A DNA stretch of 64,000 nucleotides from Branchiostoma lanceolatum. Taxonomy: Eukaryota > Chordata > Leptocardii > Amphioxiformes > Branchiostomatidae. Within the stretch, counting starts at the first letter, position 1. Each line of letters begins with the position of its first letter. A model generated the notes under the pieces. It saw nothing but the letters and a program-made list of their open reading frames with translations. It had not been told where the DNA came from and ran no database searches. This document shows, piece by piece, positions 33,001-44,300 of this stretch. The stretch covers positions 1,850,001 through 1,914,000 of the forward strand of contig NC_089731.1 of NCBI RefSeq assembly GCF_035083965.1, read 5' to 3'. The translations under genes and the position numbers were made by a program.

Positions 33001-36000
33001 GTTCTTACCACATGATAAAAGTAAACAAGACTTTAGACTGTTAAACCAACAGTATCAAGGTTTGTCAGGCAAAGCTTAGAGGAAAGCTGAGAGTATCTAC
33101 TACTGTAATTGTGTTAATGCAGAAATGTTCATGGTGGTTTTATTTTCGTGGTTTTCACAGTGAACTCTTCAGCAAAAACCACCGCAAAACTTTTTGTCCA
33201 GCAATGACTGTAGCGCTACTGTTGTTTCAAACACGAACTCAAAACCACCACGAACTCTCCATTTTCTCCCTGCCGCGAAATGAGAACCTAACGAAGTTGA
33301 ATGCGTCTACAGTATACAAATTGATTTCAAAACTTCGGAACCATAGCATGAATGTTTATTGATGCTGTATTTGCACGTTATGCACTGTGCATCACACATG
33401 TGAATGCCCCCTTCCAGGATTTAAACTGTTCTATACCACAGCCAGGAGCTTTGCCTGACAAAAATGGTACAGTTGTGGTATGGATGATGTAGGAGACCAA
33501 TATCAGTTCTCGACTCAAGTGGAAAACCAACAACAGTAGGACTAGTCCAAAGGAATGAAGTCCAGGTGGTTTCAAAAGTTCAGCCTTGTAACTCTACTAA
33601 CGCATAGGGGCAAAGTCTAAAAGGATGTGCAAGAAAGGCAGCCTTGCAGGCTTCATATGAGGTTTGTAATGTTAGACCTTTTATGCATTTGATAATGCAT
33701 CATTTTTTTATCATAGTTTACTTAGTCCATATAAAAATATGCTTTTTACAAAAAAGTGGCCGTCTGAAAGGATTTTCTATCATTAGCTTTTCTTGATTTT
33801 ATTGATAGATATGCCTGTTTCAAATCCGTGCAATGCATAGGTACAATTCATTCATTACATGATGGGTCTATGATTTGTGTCCTTACATTTTGCTTTCGGA
33901 TGTTTTGGAGTATGACATTCGGAAATAGACTTTTGAGACCACCTTGACAATTTTTGAAAACGTTAAATGTTATGTAAGTGAGCCCTCTGTGATTACCATA
34001 GCCCTGCTACCTAACCCCATAACCAATACAAATTTGGTGCCAAATGGCTACCTTAGTAGGCAGAGGGTTAAAATAGGAACCCATGTAAACCCATGAATCA
34101 TGAAATGCAGCTGACTGGTGGGAGACAATGCGAACTTCAAGTGATTTTCCGTCATATTCTAGGGCCTACATTGGTTGAGGAAAGTGTAGCATTGTCTTTA
34201 ATATTCATAAACACACGGCTTGTGTTTCAAGAGCTCTCCCTTCGAGTCTTGTTGTACAATAAGGAGTGAGGTATCTTCCTTTCACAGTTGCCAGCTTCAA
34301 GTAGTCTGTAACATATATGAGGTCCCCTTCCTTAGGAAATAAGAAATGTTGAATCTTCCTCTAAGTCTTCAGCTCACTTGGGTGCCTTAAGTGTGAGATC
34401 ATCTCTGTAATACTCCTTGAATATTTGCTTGGATCTTGACATGAGTTCTTCACATGAATAGACACTGTAAACCTCTAACCCCCAAAGTGCCTAAATGCCA
34501 ATGGTAGACAGACTAAAGTTCCCAGCTAAACATCCGAGAAAGCAGAGGAAGGAAGCAGATCTCAAAAGGAGTCTGAAGACGCTTGAAGGTCCCAGTCAGC
34601 AAGGAAAGAGCCAGGCAACCAGTCAACTTCAAGTTCCTGAAAATTCCCATCACAAAAGATAAAGTCCTGAAACTGAGCTAAACGTCTTGGCAGCTCGGAA
34701 GAGGAATGCTGTAAGAGACTTGAAGACATCTCAAGGTATGACTGAGATCTTTGCCACACTTCACTCGGGTTATACCACTTGAGAACATGCGGACACTGAG
34801 AAATCTTCAGTTCTGAAAAAGATGGCCCATGTCTTGTTTGGTTTAACGCCCATACTGGTATTTTGCACAGTACACCAATAGATTTTGGGGGCTAGTGGGT
34901 GGGCAATTGTTGAAGATATCATCTTTTCTACTATGGTAGAAAAGTAGCTACACTAGTAGAGGATTGTAGGGTTGCTAGGAAATTGTAGGATCTCAGTGGG
35001 GTTAGGAAGTTTGTTAGTAATTGGGGGTTACGATGGTTGTGAGGGGGGGGGGGGGTCAGGATGTTTGTAGGGGGTTAGGGAGTTTGTAAGGGGAAGGTGG
35101 GTTGCAAGGGGGGTCTGGAAGTTTGTAGGTTAGGAAGTTTGTTGTGAGGGGGTTGGCAGTTTGTATGTTGTAAGGGGGTTAGGAATTTTGTAGGTTGTGA
35201 AGGGGGTTAGCAAGTTAGGGGTTGTAGGTTGTGAGGGGGTCAGGAAGTTTATGAGGGGGGTTAGGAAGTTAGGGCTTTGTAGGTTGTGAGGGGGTCACGA
35301 AGTTTATGAGGGGGGTTAGGAAGTTGTGATTACGGGGTCAGGCAGTTTGGGGGGTAAGGAAGTTTGTAGATTGGGGGGGGGGTTAGGAAGTTGTGAGGCC
35401 CGCCAGTGAGGGTGTCAGGAAGTTTATGAGGGGTTAGGAAGTATGTAGTACTAGGTTTCCAGGGGGATGTCAGGAAGTTTGTAGGTTATTTTTTTAATTA
35501 TAGCTTGTGAGGTGGGGTTAGGAAGTTGTAGGTTGTAAGGGGGGGGGGGGTAGAAGGTTTTTGTGAGGGGGGTAGAAAATGTTTAGGTTGTGAAGGGGAT
35601 TAAGAATTTTTGAGGGGGTTTGAAAGTTTTCGTGAGGGGGTTAGAAATTTTTTTGAGGGGTTAGGAATTTTGTAGGTTGTGAGGGGGTAGAAGGTTTTTG
35701 TGAGGGGGTTAGAATTTTTTTAGGTTGTGAAGGGGTTCAAAAGTTTTTTGAGGGGGTTAGAAAGTTTTTGTGAGGGGGTTGGAAAGTTTTTTTGGGGGGG
35801 TTAGGAATTTTGTAGGTTCTGAAGGGGGTTAGAGAAGTGGGGGGGTCGTAGGTTGTGAGGGGGTCTTGGGAGAAATGGAATTGGCAGAGACAAACCACAG
35901 TACGTAACGCCACACAACTTACCTCTGAACGTTATAAGCAATGATATATTTTGCCGCTAGAGGAACATTGAGTACGATAGGGTTTATTTGACGTCACGTC

Positions 36001-39000
36001 AGGTATAGTAACGGTTCGGGACTTATGGGTATTTTATTGTGACTCATTGGAGAATTAGATATAAGATCGAGAAAAATAACTTAAAATTTCTGCAAAATAT
36101 GAACATGAACATAATTGCAAATCATCGACAGAAAGGCAAAATACACCATGACCAATTGACCGCTGTTTCACCCACTTTCTGCTGTCTTTATCGGTCCTTA
36201 GCTATTTCAGAGTTACTGTCATTTATATGATATAGATTACTAGTTCGTAACGTTAAGAAAGGTTCCTCCCTAACGCGAAGATCCGTATGGACTTTCCATC
36301 CTTGGTTGTGAATAAGAATGTTCCCTTTTCAAAAATTTGCTTAAGTCCTGTTTTATAATGTATGATACTGCCGTTTTGCGTTGGTCATAACCTCAATCTA
36401 TGAATATTTAGAACGGCATACTTTGTTGATAGGCAAACCATTGACTAGCATCGATAGCCGTATTTTGCCGCGTATCCGCCATTATCATGGCATTAAAGCC
36501 CTACCTCATTGGACCCGCGTGGCGGGATTGCTGCGTCCTAAACTGGATTTGTGTTATCATTGACTTTAGAATGGGAATATCATTCAAAACGTATGAACTA
36601 AAAGACAACAAAACACACAGAGCTTAAAAAGTTTGTTTTTCATCGGTGAAATTCGTTATGAGCTCTGTCAAATCACTCGGATGCAGCGAGGTCGCAAACG
36701 TGCCGGGGGTCCATTGAGAGAGGGGCTTAAATTGCAACATTAAAACACCAACGGAGGATATTACCATATTTAGTCAACGTGGTTTTGTCCAGTTGTGTCA
36801 GTACCGCCGTCCGTCGTTAGCAGGCTAAGGGAACGGTTAATTACCGCACAAATCGTAACAGACCCACAAATATTATCCCCGCTTTACAACTTTCCTTTCA
36901 CTCTCGCGAGGTGGCACGCGACTTCCATAGAATCGCTATCCGTCTTTTTGCAGCTAACCTGACAAAGACGTGACTTGCATCACAAGAGGAAGGGCGTTTA
37001 GATAGCGCTTTTGTGACTGCCTTCTATCGATGATTAAGCACCATGCACCAAGGACACTCAAAAGTGTTGAACTTGTAAAACCTTTGCAAGAATATCTGGT
37101 ACCGCTGAATGGTAGATGCATTCGTTAGGAAACTGTCATCCTTCGCGGAACGATCTGATTCTTTTATATTTTGCGCCCTCGCAAAATTGTTGTGGCATCC
37201 TCCAACAGTTAGTGTGTGTAATGCAACAGAAGCAAGTTGATTTTGTATCTTTATGTTGTTTTCATTTTGATTATAATTTTCTTCTGTGTTATGATGTTTT
37301 ACCGAGAATACTGGAAGCAGAACTTTGTATACGCTTCAACTCGCCGAGTTTGATCATGTATGCATGTATGTATGTTTTGATCAATCCAACAGAACGAATG
37401 GAATATGATGAAAAAACTTTATGTTCAACGGTCGCAGTCGACCTTTCTTTGACCAAACCCGAATCGAAATAATTTTTTTTCCAACAAAAATCATTGTTTT
37501 TCAAACAACATACACGAGTATACGTAGCTTATATCACTTGTTCAGAATCCCAGACAGAACCGTTCCTTGACCCAGCCCCCCAGATACACACAGAACGGCA
37601 TCCTGCACATGCTGGACCGCAACAGGAGAATCAAGCCGCGGCCGGAGAGGTTCCAGTCCGCCAAGGAGAGGTTCGACATCGTCGTCACGTGCGAGGAGAG
37701 GGTCTACGACCAGGTCGTGGAAGGTACCGCCATCTTGGATTCTCAAGGTCACACGTATGTGGGGGGAGGGAAGGGTGTCGGTTTTACTGTATTGCGATCC
37801 GGTTTAGTCAATATGTGTACGTTACAGCGAGGAATATAGAGTACGAACAGGTCGTGGAAGGTACCGCCATCTTGGATTCTCAAGGTCACATTTTTGTGGG
37901 GGGAGGGAAGGGTAACAGTTTTACAGTCACGTGGTTCATTTGGTCACGTGCGTGTAGATGCTGTTTGCCAGGACGTGGAATGTACCGCCATCTTCGATTT
38001 CTAAGGTCAAATGAGAGACTCGTCACTTTTCATCTTGTAGCATTTATCTGTAGATTAGCCACAGTAAGACCTTTTAGAACGGTGAAACTTGGATAGTAAC
38101 TTACAATTATTCCCGTGAAAAGGCTTTTAAAGATAACAAAGTAAAAGATACCAGTGCGTTTTTGCTTGTATGGAGAGAACGAAACAGCAAATAAGATAAC
38201 ACGTTATGTGATGATTTCTTTTAGATCCAGCTCATAGTGCTGTTATGTATTCTCTGTCCTTGCAAAGTGAGTATTCAAATGTATCTGCCATAGATCTCGA
38301 GACCAGAGACTCCGGAGCGGACGCGCCTGTTCACGTCATCAACATCGACATCCAGGATAATCACGAGGAGGCCACGATAGGCGCCTTCCTTATATGTGAC
38401 CTCTGTCAAATGGTGCGTGTTTTCTTTTTCGATTTTGTCGTTGTCATTTCCATCAGTATTAACTCCTCACTTGAAAGTCGACACTTTGTGCTCACAACAG
38501 TAAACAACACAGAATAGCAAGGTTCTTTTATTCACAACCAAGTATTTACATGAGCCGACGTTTCGATGACTATCTGTCATCATCATCAGGGCAATACTGA
38601 CTGGTTCACTTAAGCTAGGTATTTTTGCTAACAATGCAAAGTCAAACTGGTTAGTTTTACTGTAAACCTTATCATCTGAACAAAACAAGGTAATCAGCTC
38701 TTGCGCTTACGATTGTTTGGCAAGACTTTGTTAGATGTAATTGTCAGGTATTGGGTGGCGCCATTTTGGCTAGCTGCAAACTTAGCTTGTCACAAATTCC
38801 GACAAGTTGCTTTGACTTTTTGATACATCCATGCTTTTTGATACCCAGAGCATGGGTTGTCATTATAGGGTCAGAAATTTGTAGAAATGTTGACAATGAG
38901 ATCTGACAAAAAATGATATTGACTCTTCGATCCGACATTTCAGCTGCAAGACTCGGATGACCTTGAAAACGACATGGACGAAATCCTACAGGCCTTCGAG

Positions 39001-39045
39001 GAAAAGTGCAATCGGCCCATCCTGCACACAGTGTCCTTCTACTGA
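28651..39045 (+). CDS. SSU72: SSU72, RNA polymerase II CTD phosphatase, complete, 5 exons
   Basis: SSU72 is a nuclear phosphatase that removes phospho-Ser5/Ser7 from the RNA polymerase II C-terminal domain and works with the cleavage and polyadenylation machinery. Exons are 28651-28724, 30388-30531, 37584-37723, 38294-38412 and 38944-39045, all GT-AG and in phase, giving 192 aa (family about 194). The catalytic CX5R loop is C10-SSNQN-R16 within VVCSSNQNRSMEAH. KLPGPAPDKPNVYDF and YDQM follow in exon 2. GILHMLDRN and RIKPRPERF are in exon 3. The general-acid Asp lies in NIDIQDNHEEA (about D141) in exon 4. The protein ends ILHTVSFY. The start matches the family N-terminus. Exon 3 and the stop region have tandem copies of their edges. 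Intron 2 is 7 kb and holds a G-rich minisatellite. A possible AATAAA is far downstream at 40483. Confidence 0.97.
29285..29490 (+). mobile_element. Non-LTR retrotransposon 3' fragment in SSU72 intron 1
   Basis: A short frame reads AVESFRARLEACPP, the usual last segment of a reverse-transcriptase ORF. It is followed by a short GC-rich 3' end and an ATGTAG/ATCATC tail. Strongly truncated. Confidence 0.6.
29968..30272. repeat. GT microsatellite tracts
   Basis: Long (GT)n runs at about 29968-30030 and interrupted GT/ATGT runs at 30121-30272. Any open frame here is low complexity. Confidence 0.9.
30640..32510. other. SSU72 intron 2, left part, AT-rich
   Basis: No coding feature or repeat family was recognised apart from homopolymer-rich stretches. 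Confidence 0.4.
32512..33305. repeat. Two copies of a dispersed repeat rich in CCRCGAA/TTCGYGG motifs
   Basis: The segments at about 32512-32640 and 33108-33305 both start near AATGCAGAAATGTTC, run through GGTGGTTTTAT, and end with CAAAACCACC...CGCGAAAT, so each is partly self-complementary. They look like short non-autonomous elements. Confidence 0.6.
34250..34860 (-). other. Protein-like open segment of unknown origin
   Basis: A minus-strand frame at 34562-34759 with an extension to about 34830 reads like real coding sequence (KWYNPSEVWQRSQSYLE, LPRRLAQFQDF). Broken frames downstream contain KEGDLIYVTDYLK. A decayed retroelement polyprotein is possible. No family was assigned and no functional gene is claimed. 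Confidence 0.3.
35035..35870 (+). repeat. G-rich minisatellite in SSU72 intron 2
   Basis: About 830 bp of irregular units such as GGGGGTTAGGAAGTTTGTAG and GGTTGTGAGGGGGTCAGGAA, with G runs of 4 to 12 on the strand that is transcribed as SSU72 pre-mRNA. It could form G-quadruplexes in DNA or RNA. Confidence 0.85.
35880..37580. other. SSU72 intron 2, right part
   Basis: No recognised gene or repeat. The open frames here (for example near 36381 and 37116) have no recognisable domains. Confidence 0.4.
37708..38015 (+). repeat. Tandem copies of the SSU72 exon 3 donor edge
   Basis: The exon end and intron start (CAGGTCGTGGAAG|GTACCGCCATC, true donor at 37724) repeat at about 37831-37920 with near identity over some 80 bp, and again, more diverged, at about 37970-38015. 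The first extra copy keeps the GAAG|GTACC donor. Each unit includes a YY1-like GCCATCTTGG. Confidence 0.85.
38521..38620 (-). mobile_element. Penelope-type terminal fragment in SSU72 intron 4
   Basis: Read on the minus strand it has CCTGATGATGATGACAGATA then GTCATCGAAACGTCGG and ends TTGGTTGTGAATAAAAGAAC. The same layout occurs near 63630-63715 and in the hairpin at 5108-5332. Confidence 0.5.
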
Positions 39046-39315
39046 CGAATTGCACCTCTCGGACACCGTACTTTCCATGCTACCGACGACTGACCCATTC
39101 TGCACAGTGTCCTTCTACTAACGAAATGTCTCTCACGGACATCGTACTTTCCATGCTACCGACGACTGGCCCATCCCACACGATGTCCTTCTGCTAACGA
39201 AATGTCCCTCACGGACACCTACTTTCCATGCGACTGATTCCGCACAGTGACGTGTCCTCATACTGACGAATTGTCTCTCACGGACACCGTACTTTCCATG
39301 CCTCTGACGACAGAC
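39013..39315 (+). repeat. Four tandem copies of the SSU72 stop-codon region
   Basis: A unit of about 76 bp that begins in the last codons (CATCCTGCACACAGTGTCC, TTCTACTGA) and runs into the 3' UTR (CGGACACCGTACTTTCCATG) is present from about 39013, 39090, 39166 and 39238. Only the first is in frame with the gene. The copies vary at the stop (TACTGA, TACTAA, TGCTAA, TACTGA). Confidence 0.85.
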
Positions 39316-39566
39316 CCAACACATACACTGCACTTTTCAGGACTGTAATTGAAACATACGAACTTTTCTTCCACCGGACACTCGAGCCTTATGCTGCCCA
39401 TCAGACAATGTTAGATCGTACCAGGAGTTATTGTTATATCTTGCAACGTGAACGCAAGTAACGTACATACATGTAGTCCTCAGGCAGATACCAGACTTTT
39501 TCGTTCATGTTGTTATCGATTTTTTTACGTCTTTTCGGTGCTGTGGGGTTTCTGGACGAATTGCCC

Positions 39567-39648
39567 ACTCTCCAAGCAGAGGATGGTGGGGAAGCCTGCG
39601 GATAGAAAACGCGGTATAATCTTCTCCACCAACCTCTGCTTGGAGAGT
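39567..39648. mobile_element. Short hairpin element, family M, copy 1
   Basis: 82 bp with termini ACTCTCCAAGCAGAGG and the inverse. It shares these ends with copies at 40061-40257 and 42243-42453, but its inside is mostly deleted. Confidence 0.75.
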
Positions 39649-39852
39649 AGCATTGCTTTGCGAAACTACAACGTCCAGTCTAAAACACAACAGCTCTTTA
39701 AAGATGAATCAATCTACAGGCGACAACAAAACTTCCCAAAGACGGCCAAAGTTCTACATCCGCTTTATGATTGAGCCGTATAAGCTTTGCATCATTTTAG
39801 CCTTCAAGAAAATATCTGCCTACTTTAGTTTATGAAGGTTAGACATTCAGGT

Positions 39853-39957
39853 AGTAAGATACGCCGAAAATAATTACCCAGTCAACTGGATTTTAACAAA
39901 TGACTTTTGTCTTTTTTATCCAGTTGCTTGAGTAACTATTTTTGGCGTATCTTCCTG
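39853..39957. repeat. Hairpin element
   Basis: Inverted arms of about 35 bp: AAGATACGCCGAAAATAATT at the left and AACTATTTTTGGCGTATCTT at the right. No coding capacity. Confidence 0.65.
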
Positions 39958-40060
39958 CTTAAACCTATTTAGTAATACGGAGTGTCCGGAACACAGTAAA
40001 TGGGGCCGCATTGTCGCCTACACGAATGCCATGTGCTGAAGTCTGTTGTGTTGAAGACAA

Positions 40061-40257
40061 TACTCTCCAAGCAGAGGAGTGGTTCCGGCTGTCTTTTGAC
40101 ATGTTTTTAGGCGTTTTTGATGGGCTTTCTTTGTCATCTGTTTTGGTCTCTACAAACCCCATTGTATTGAGAGAAAAAAGACAAAGTAGAAAGCCCGACA
40201 AAAACGCCTAAAAACATGTCAAAAACCAGCCAGAACCACTCCTCTGCTCGGAGAGTA
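40061..40257. mobile_element. Hairpin element, family M, copy 2
   Basis: 197 bp, almost entirely two inverted arms of about 80 bp (TACTCTCCAAGCAGAGGAG ... CGGAGAGTA) containing ATGTTTTTAGGCGTTTTTG and its inverse. It is a MITE-like element. Confidence 0.8.
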
Positions 40258-40862
40258 GAGAACACCAGGTTTTCCTTGCATCACTTATAGATAGTTATGT
40301 ATCACTCGCACAAAGTGCTAATTTTGATGAAAAAAACATGCTAACCCGAATCGTTCGTTTTGTAAATAATATGTAATGTTATTTTTAATCAACCATTATC
40401 TGGGGATTGGGATAGGGTTTGGACTATGTGAGCTTTAGGGGAGGGGGAGGGGGTAGAGAAAACCACTGAGTAAAAGTCACTTAATAAAGATTATTGACGG
40501 TACTACGAGCGTTCTCCAAGATTTGTATCTGATTTACTTTGAGGGTATACACGTACTTAAACACCGTTTACGTTCAGGACCGTTTACTGGATTGAGTTGG
40601 AGAAATCATACATCCCTGTAGCTTTATGTTTTATTAGATTGTTAAATCACAAAGTGTCACAGGTTCAAGCTACAGCAGTAACAGCACACAGACATCAGGA
40701 GGAGATGGTGTATTCCCAATGTTAGAAACACTCAATCTTTCACAGACACCTTCAAGCTTCAGATCTTGTTCAAAAGTCGGATCTCGATGTCGTTGATGAC
40801 ACGGTAGCGGTGCCTTTCTGGATAACTTCGTTTCTTATCTTGCTTGATTTTTACATCAACGT

Positions 40863-40864
40863 GC

Positions 40865-40904
<40 letters not shown>
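40863..40904. repeat. TG microsatellite
   Basis: About 20 uninterrupted TG units in the SSU72 to NT5E spacer. The rest of 40260-41336 shows no gene; it includes an AATAAA at 40483-40488 that could serve SSU72. Confidence 0.85.
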
Positions 40905-40905
<1 letters not shown>

Positions 40906-41336
40906 ATACACATATCTCAAAAGTCTTAACTGCATATCAGCCAAACTAAGAAAACAAATGTAGTTATTAAAACGAATGAATTCCATCGAGGGCACCCTGT
41001 GACCAAATGGTATCACCTCGCCCACTCATGTTTAAGAGTAAAAATAAACAAACCACACAATGTTTTATTTATTCTTTAAACACGCGTACGAGTGTTCGTG
41101 TAGTCTGGTACCATCCTCTCATGGGTCCGGTATTGGGACGTTTTAACAGCCCAGTCCCGTCAAGCATCAGCCTTTTTCTGCGAGGTACCTGAATCCCTGC
41201 CGTAAAAATTCCGCGGATCGTGCATCTTGACCTCGGCGGTCGGTTAGCGCTTCAGTACAGAGGTGATCACAGGAAGCTCACGGTAGGCTGGTACCGAGCT
41301 ATAGTAGTGCGCGTGTAAAGTCCACTGGAACACGCC

Positions 41337-44300
41337 ATGGCGCTACACAGAAGTGGGATGCTCCTGTTCGTGTGTCTTCTCTTCCTCCTGGCCTCAGCCC
41401 GCGGGTTTGATCTGACCGTGCTCCACACCAACGACGTGCACTCCCGGATCGAGGAGGCCGACACTACGGGCGGGGGCTGCTCTCCCGCCGAGGCCGCGGC
41501 CGGAGAGTGCTACGGTGGGGTGGCGAGGATGGCAACCAAGGTACGTACGGACGAGTTGCGTCACAGATGTTTTTGTATGTTTTTTGGGGTGCAACTTGTG
41601 TCTGGGTGGCAATTAATCTCGCAGAAAAGGCTTGGCGAGTTACAAGACTGTACCTTCAATCTTTTGTTTGTTTCGCATAACCGGGAAGGCGCCAGCTATC
41701 CAAGAAAAGTACATTCTTACATATGGAATATGCAATTAAGCTAAAGTTAAAGACTTAAGTTATCATAAACCTTTTGGATCGGGTGACAAATCCAATGAAA
41801 ACACGCTGAAACTGGTACACCGTGGTCGAGTCGTATTAGTCGAGTCGCACGGTCATCGTATTACATGTAACGTTCAGCGACCTGTTATATTAACCGGATA
41901 CAAGAACGGACCATAGAAAGGCGCCAGGGGTCCCATAGTCAAAGTGCCCTTCATTTTGCCGACACCTCCCCACATACAACTACTGTATACAGTATATCTA
42001 TCGCTATCCACAGACCCACTAACAGCCCCGAAAACATAACCCTCTGGGCGAAGGGAAAAACAACAACAACACTCAGGATGGGGAGCGTTCCTTCTCTTGT
42101 TACATAGATGCGGTAAACATCAGTGCATACTGTTCATGCTGTGTGAGTATATACTGCACTGACTCATAATGCTAACAGGTTGATAAGATCGGGTAGAGTA
42201 CTGTAGTCTAAGTGGAGCCGCGGACAGATGTAGAATCTATCTTACTCTCCAAGCAGAGGAATGGGTCAAGCTGGTTTATAACGTGTTTTGGGGCGTTTTT
42301 GTCGGGATTTCTATTTTGTCATGTTTTCTAGATCTCTGGGTTGGCGAGAAATGGCGACATAAAGAAAACATTACAAAAATAGAAATCCCGACAAAAACGC
42401 CTTAAAAACACGTCATAAACCAGCCAGACCTATTCACCTCTGGTTGGAGAGTAGAGTCTATCTTCCTTCAACGGAGTTTGAACATTTAGATCTTCAGATG
42501 GCATAGAAGAACCCCACGGCTGTCGTGTAGCAACACCCGGATCTGCAAATGTTCTAATCAACTTGAATAAACATCCTTCTGGGCGACAATCTAGCTCCAC
42601 AGGCACGCGGCGGTTCTTGACTGTACTACTGAAAAGACTTTTGGCGGCTGCAGGCGATGATAAAAACTATCTGATGTAGAAGTTCCTACTGTCTTTAACG
42701 ATATAAAGAAGTTCAAGTACTTGGTTCTATATTGAGCTCTTGCCGGTCCCTTTACCATGGATGGTCGTGTAAGCGCTTAACAGCTGTGTCAATCTATTCA
42801 CTTGCCTCGTATTTGCTATGGCCGGAGTCTGAGATTTGTTTTGCTGTCGTTGCCTTGTGGTGGGGGCGGATATTCGTCCAAATGGAAGTAGGAATCCTGA
42901 AATATCCCTTTCTGGTTGTACGATGCAACTTGACATTGTGGCTGATATCATCTTGTTAATTTCAAGTTAACATTGTGGCTGACATCATATTAATTATTTC
43001 TTAAAGTAACATTCGCGTACGATTTGGTCGTAGGATTTTTATCGAGGATGTAGGATAAGACCAATCTCAGTGACAAGGACGCACGCATACTTGTGTGTGG
43101 GGGGGGGGGGGGGGGGAGGTATTCGCCCCAATGGAAGAACGAATCAGGTAATAACCCTATTCTGAGTAATATAACCTGCCTCCATTGCTGCTCCTTGTAA
43201 ATTTCTTCATGTGACATTTCTCGTACAATTTAGTCGTTAGGTTTTAGAGAGGATGTGATTGGACCAATCGTCGACAGAAAACCTTTTCCGTAACAAGTAA
43301 CAATTGAATTCCGCACGAAGCATCCACGATTATCCCGGGAATGCCCTCAATTTGCTACTGTCATAAACCTATCGACGAATGTGGCGGGTCGTTAACTTGA
43401 AAGGAACTAAAACAAATACAGCTAATCAAATGCAAACATTTAAGGCCGCACCTGTGGGCCACATTGTTTGGTTTGTAAATCTTTAATGTCTACAGAGTAG
43501 TACAGTTTCAGCCCACCGCAAAAGAGTCAAGACATTAAAGTCCAATATAGGTTTATAGTACTTTAAACTCCAGGCTATATGTTAGAGTTTAGATCCTAAC
43601 GTCTATGACAATAAATGCATTAAATGACAATACCTTTAGCTTTGAAATACTGGTATCCACATTGTAGCTTTTGGTGGCAAGGCATGCCTACGAACAAAGT
43701 GCCCAGGACCATATAGTCTAGTCAAAAAGTCTGTGTTTGTTTTCAGATAGGCTTTGGCATTAGAAGATAAAAGTTAAACGACCAAGTCTGAATGATTACC
43801 AGTTTCCACTTTGCAGATTACAGCAGCTTGTTTGTAAATTCTATGCTGCCATTTGCGCCAATCAGTCGCCCCTATTGGTAACCTCCAGAGATTTACTGCG
43901 TTTTTTTAAACTTCAACTGATATGAGTTTGTCTAGGGTATTGGGTTTATCAGGGTAAGAAAGTGGAGGAAGACTAAAACTCACATAGCGACAGATGCCAC
44001 AGAAGGACTTTAACCAACTGGGGTTTACCCTGAGAAGACCAGAAGTCCTGGCCCAAAACCATACCGACTGGAGAAAGCTTGCTGCCCGATGTGCCACTAG
44101 ACACGGGAGGATCTAAGTCTAAGTCTGATTAATGCCTCTTAATTTCCTGCTGAGTCACAAAATGTTTCAGCTATTGTGCTAGTAAGTAAAGTACCTCCAA
44201 TACATGTACGCGTAGCACAGATTTAAAGATGGCACGGGAAAGTAAGGGTATTGAGAGTTATGATATACCAACTTGGTTTTAACTTGATGATGGCTTGATA

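Noticed and set aside
36039..37504. Open frames of 60-118 codons in SSU72 intron 2
   Set aside because: No domain, no flanking splice logic, and composition like the surrounding intron.
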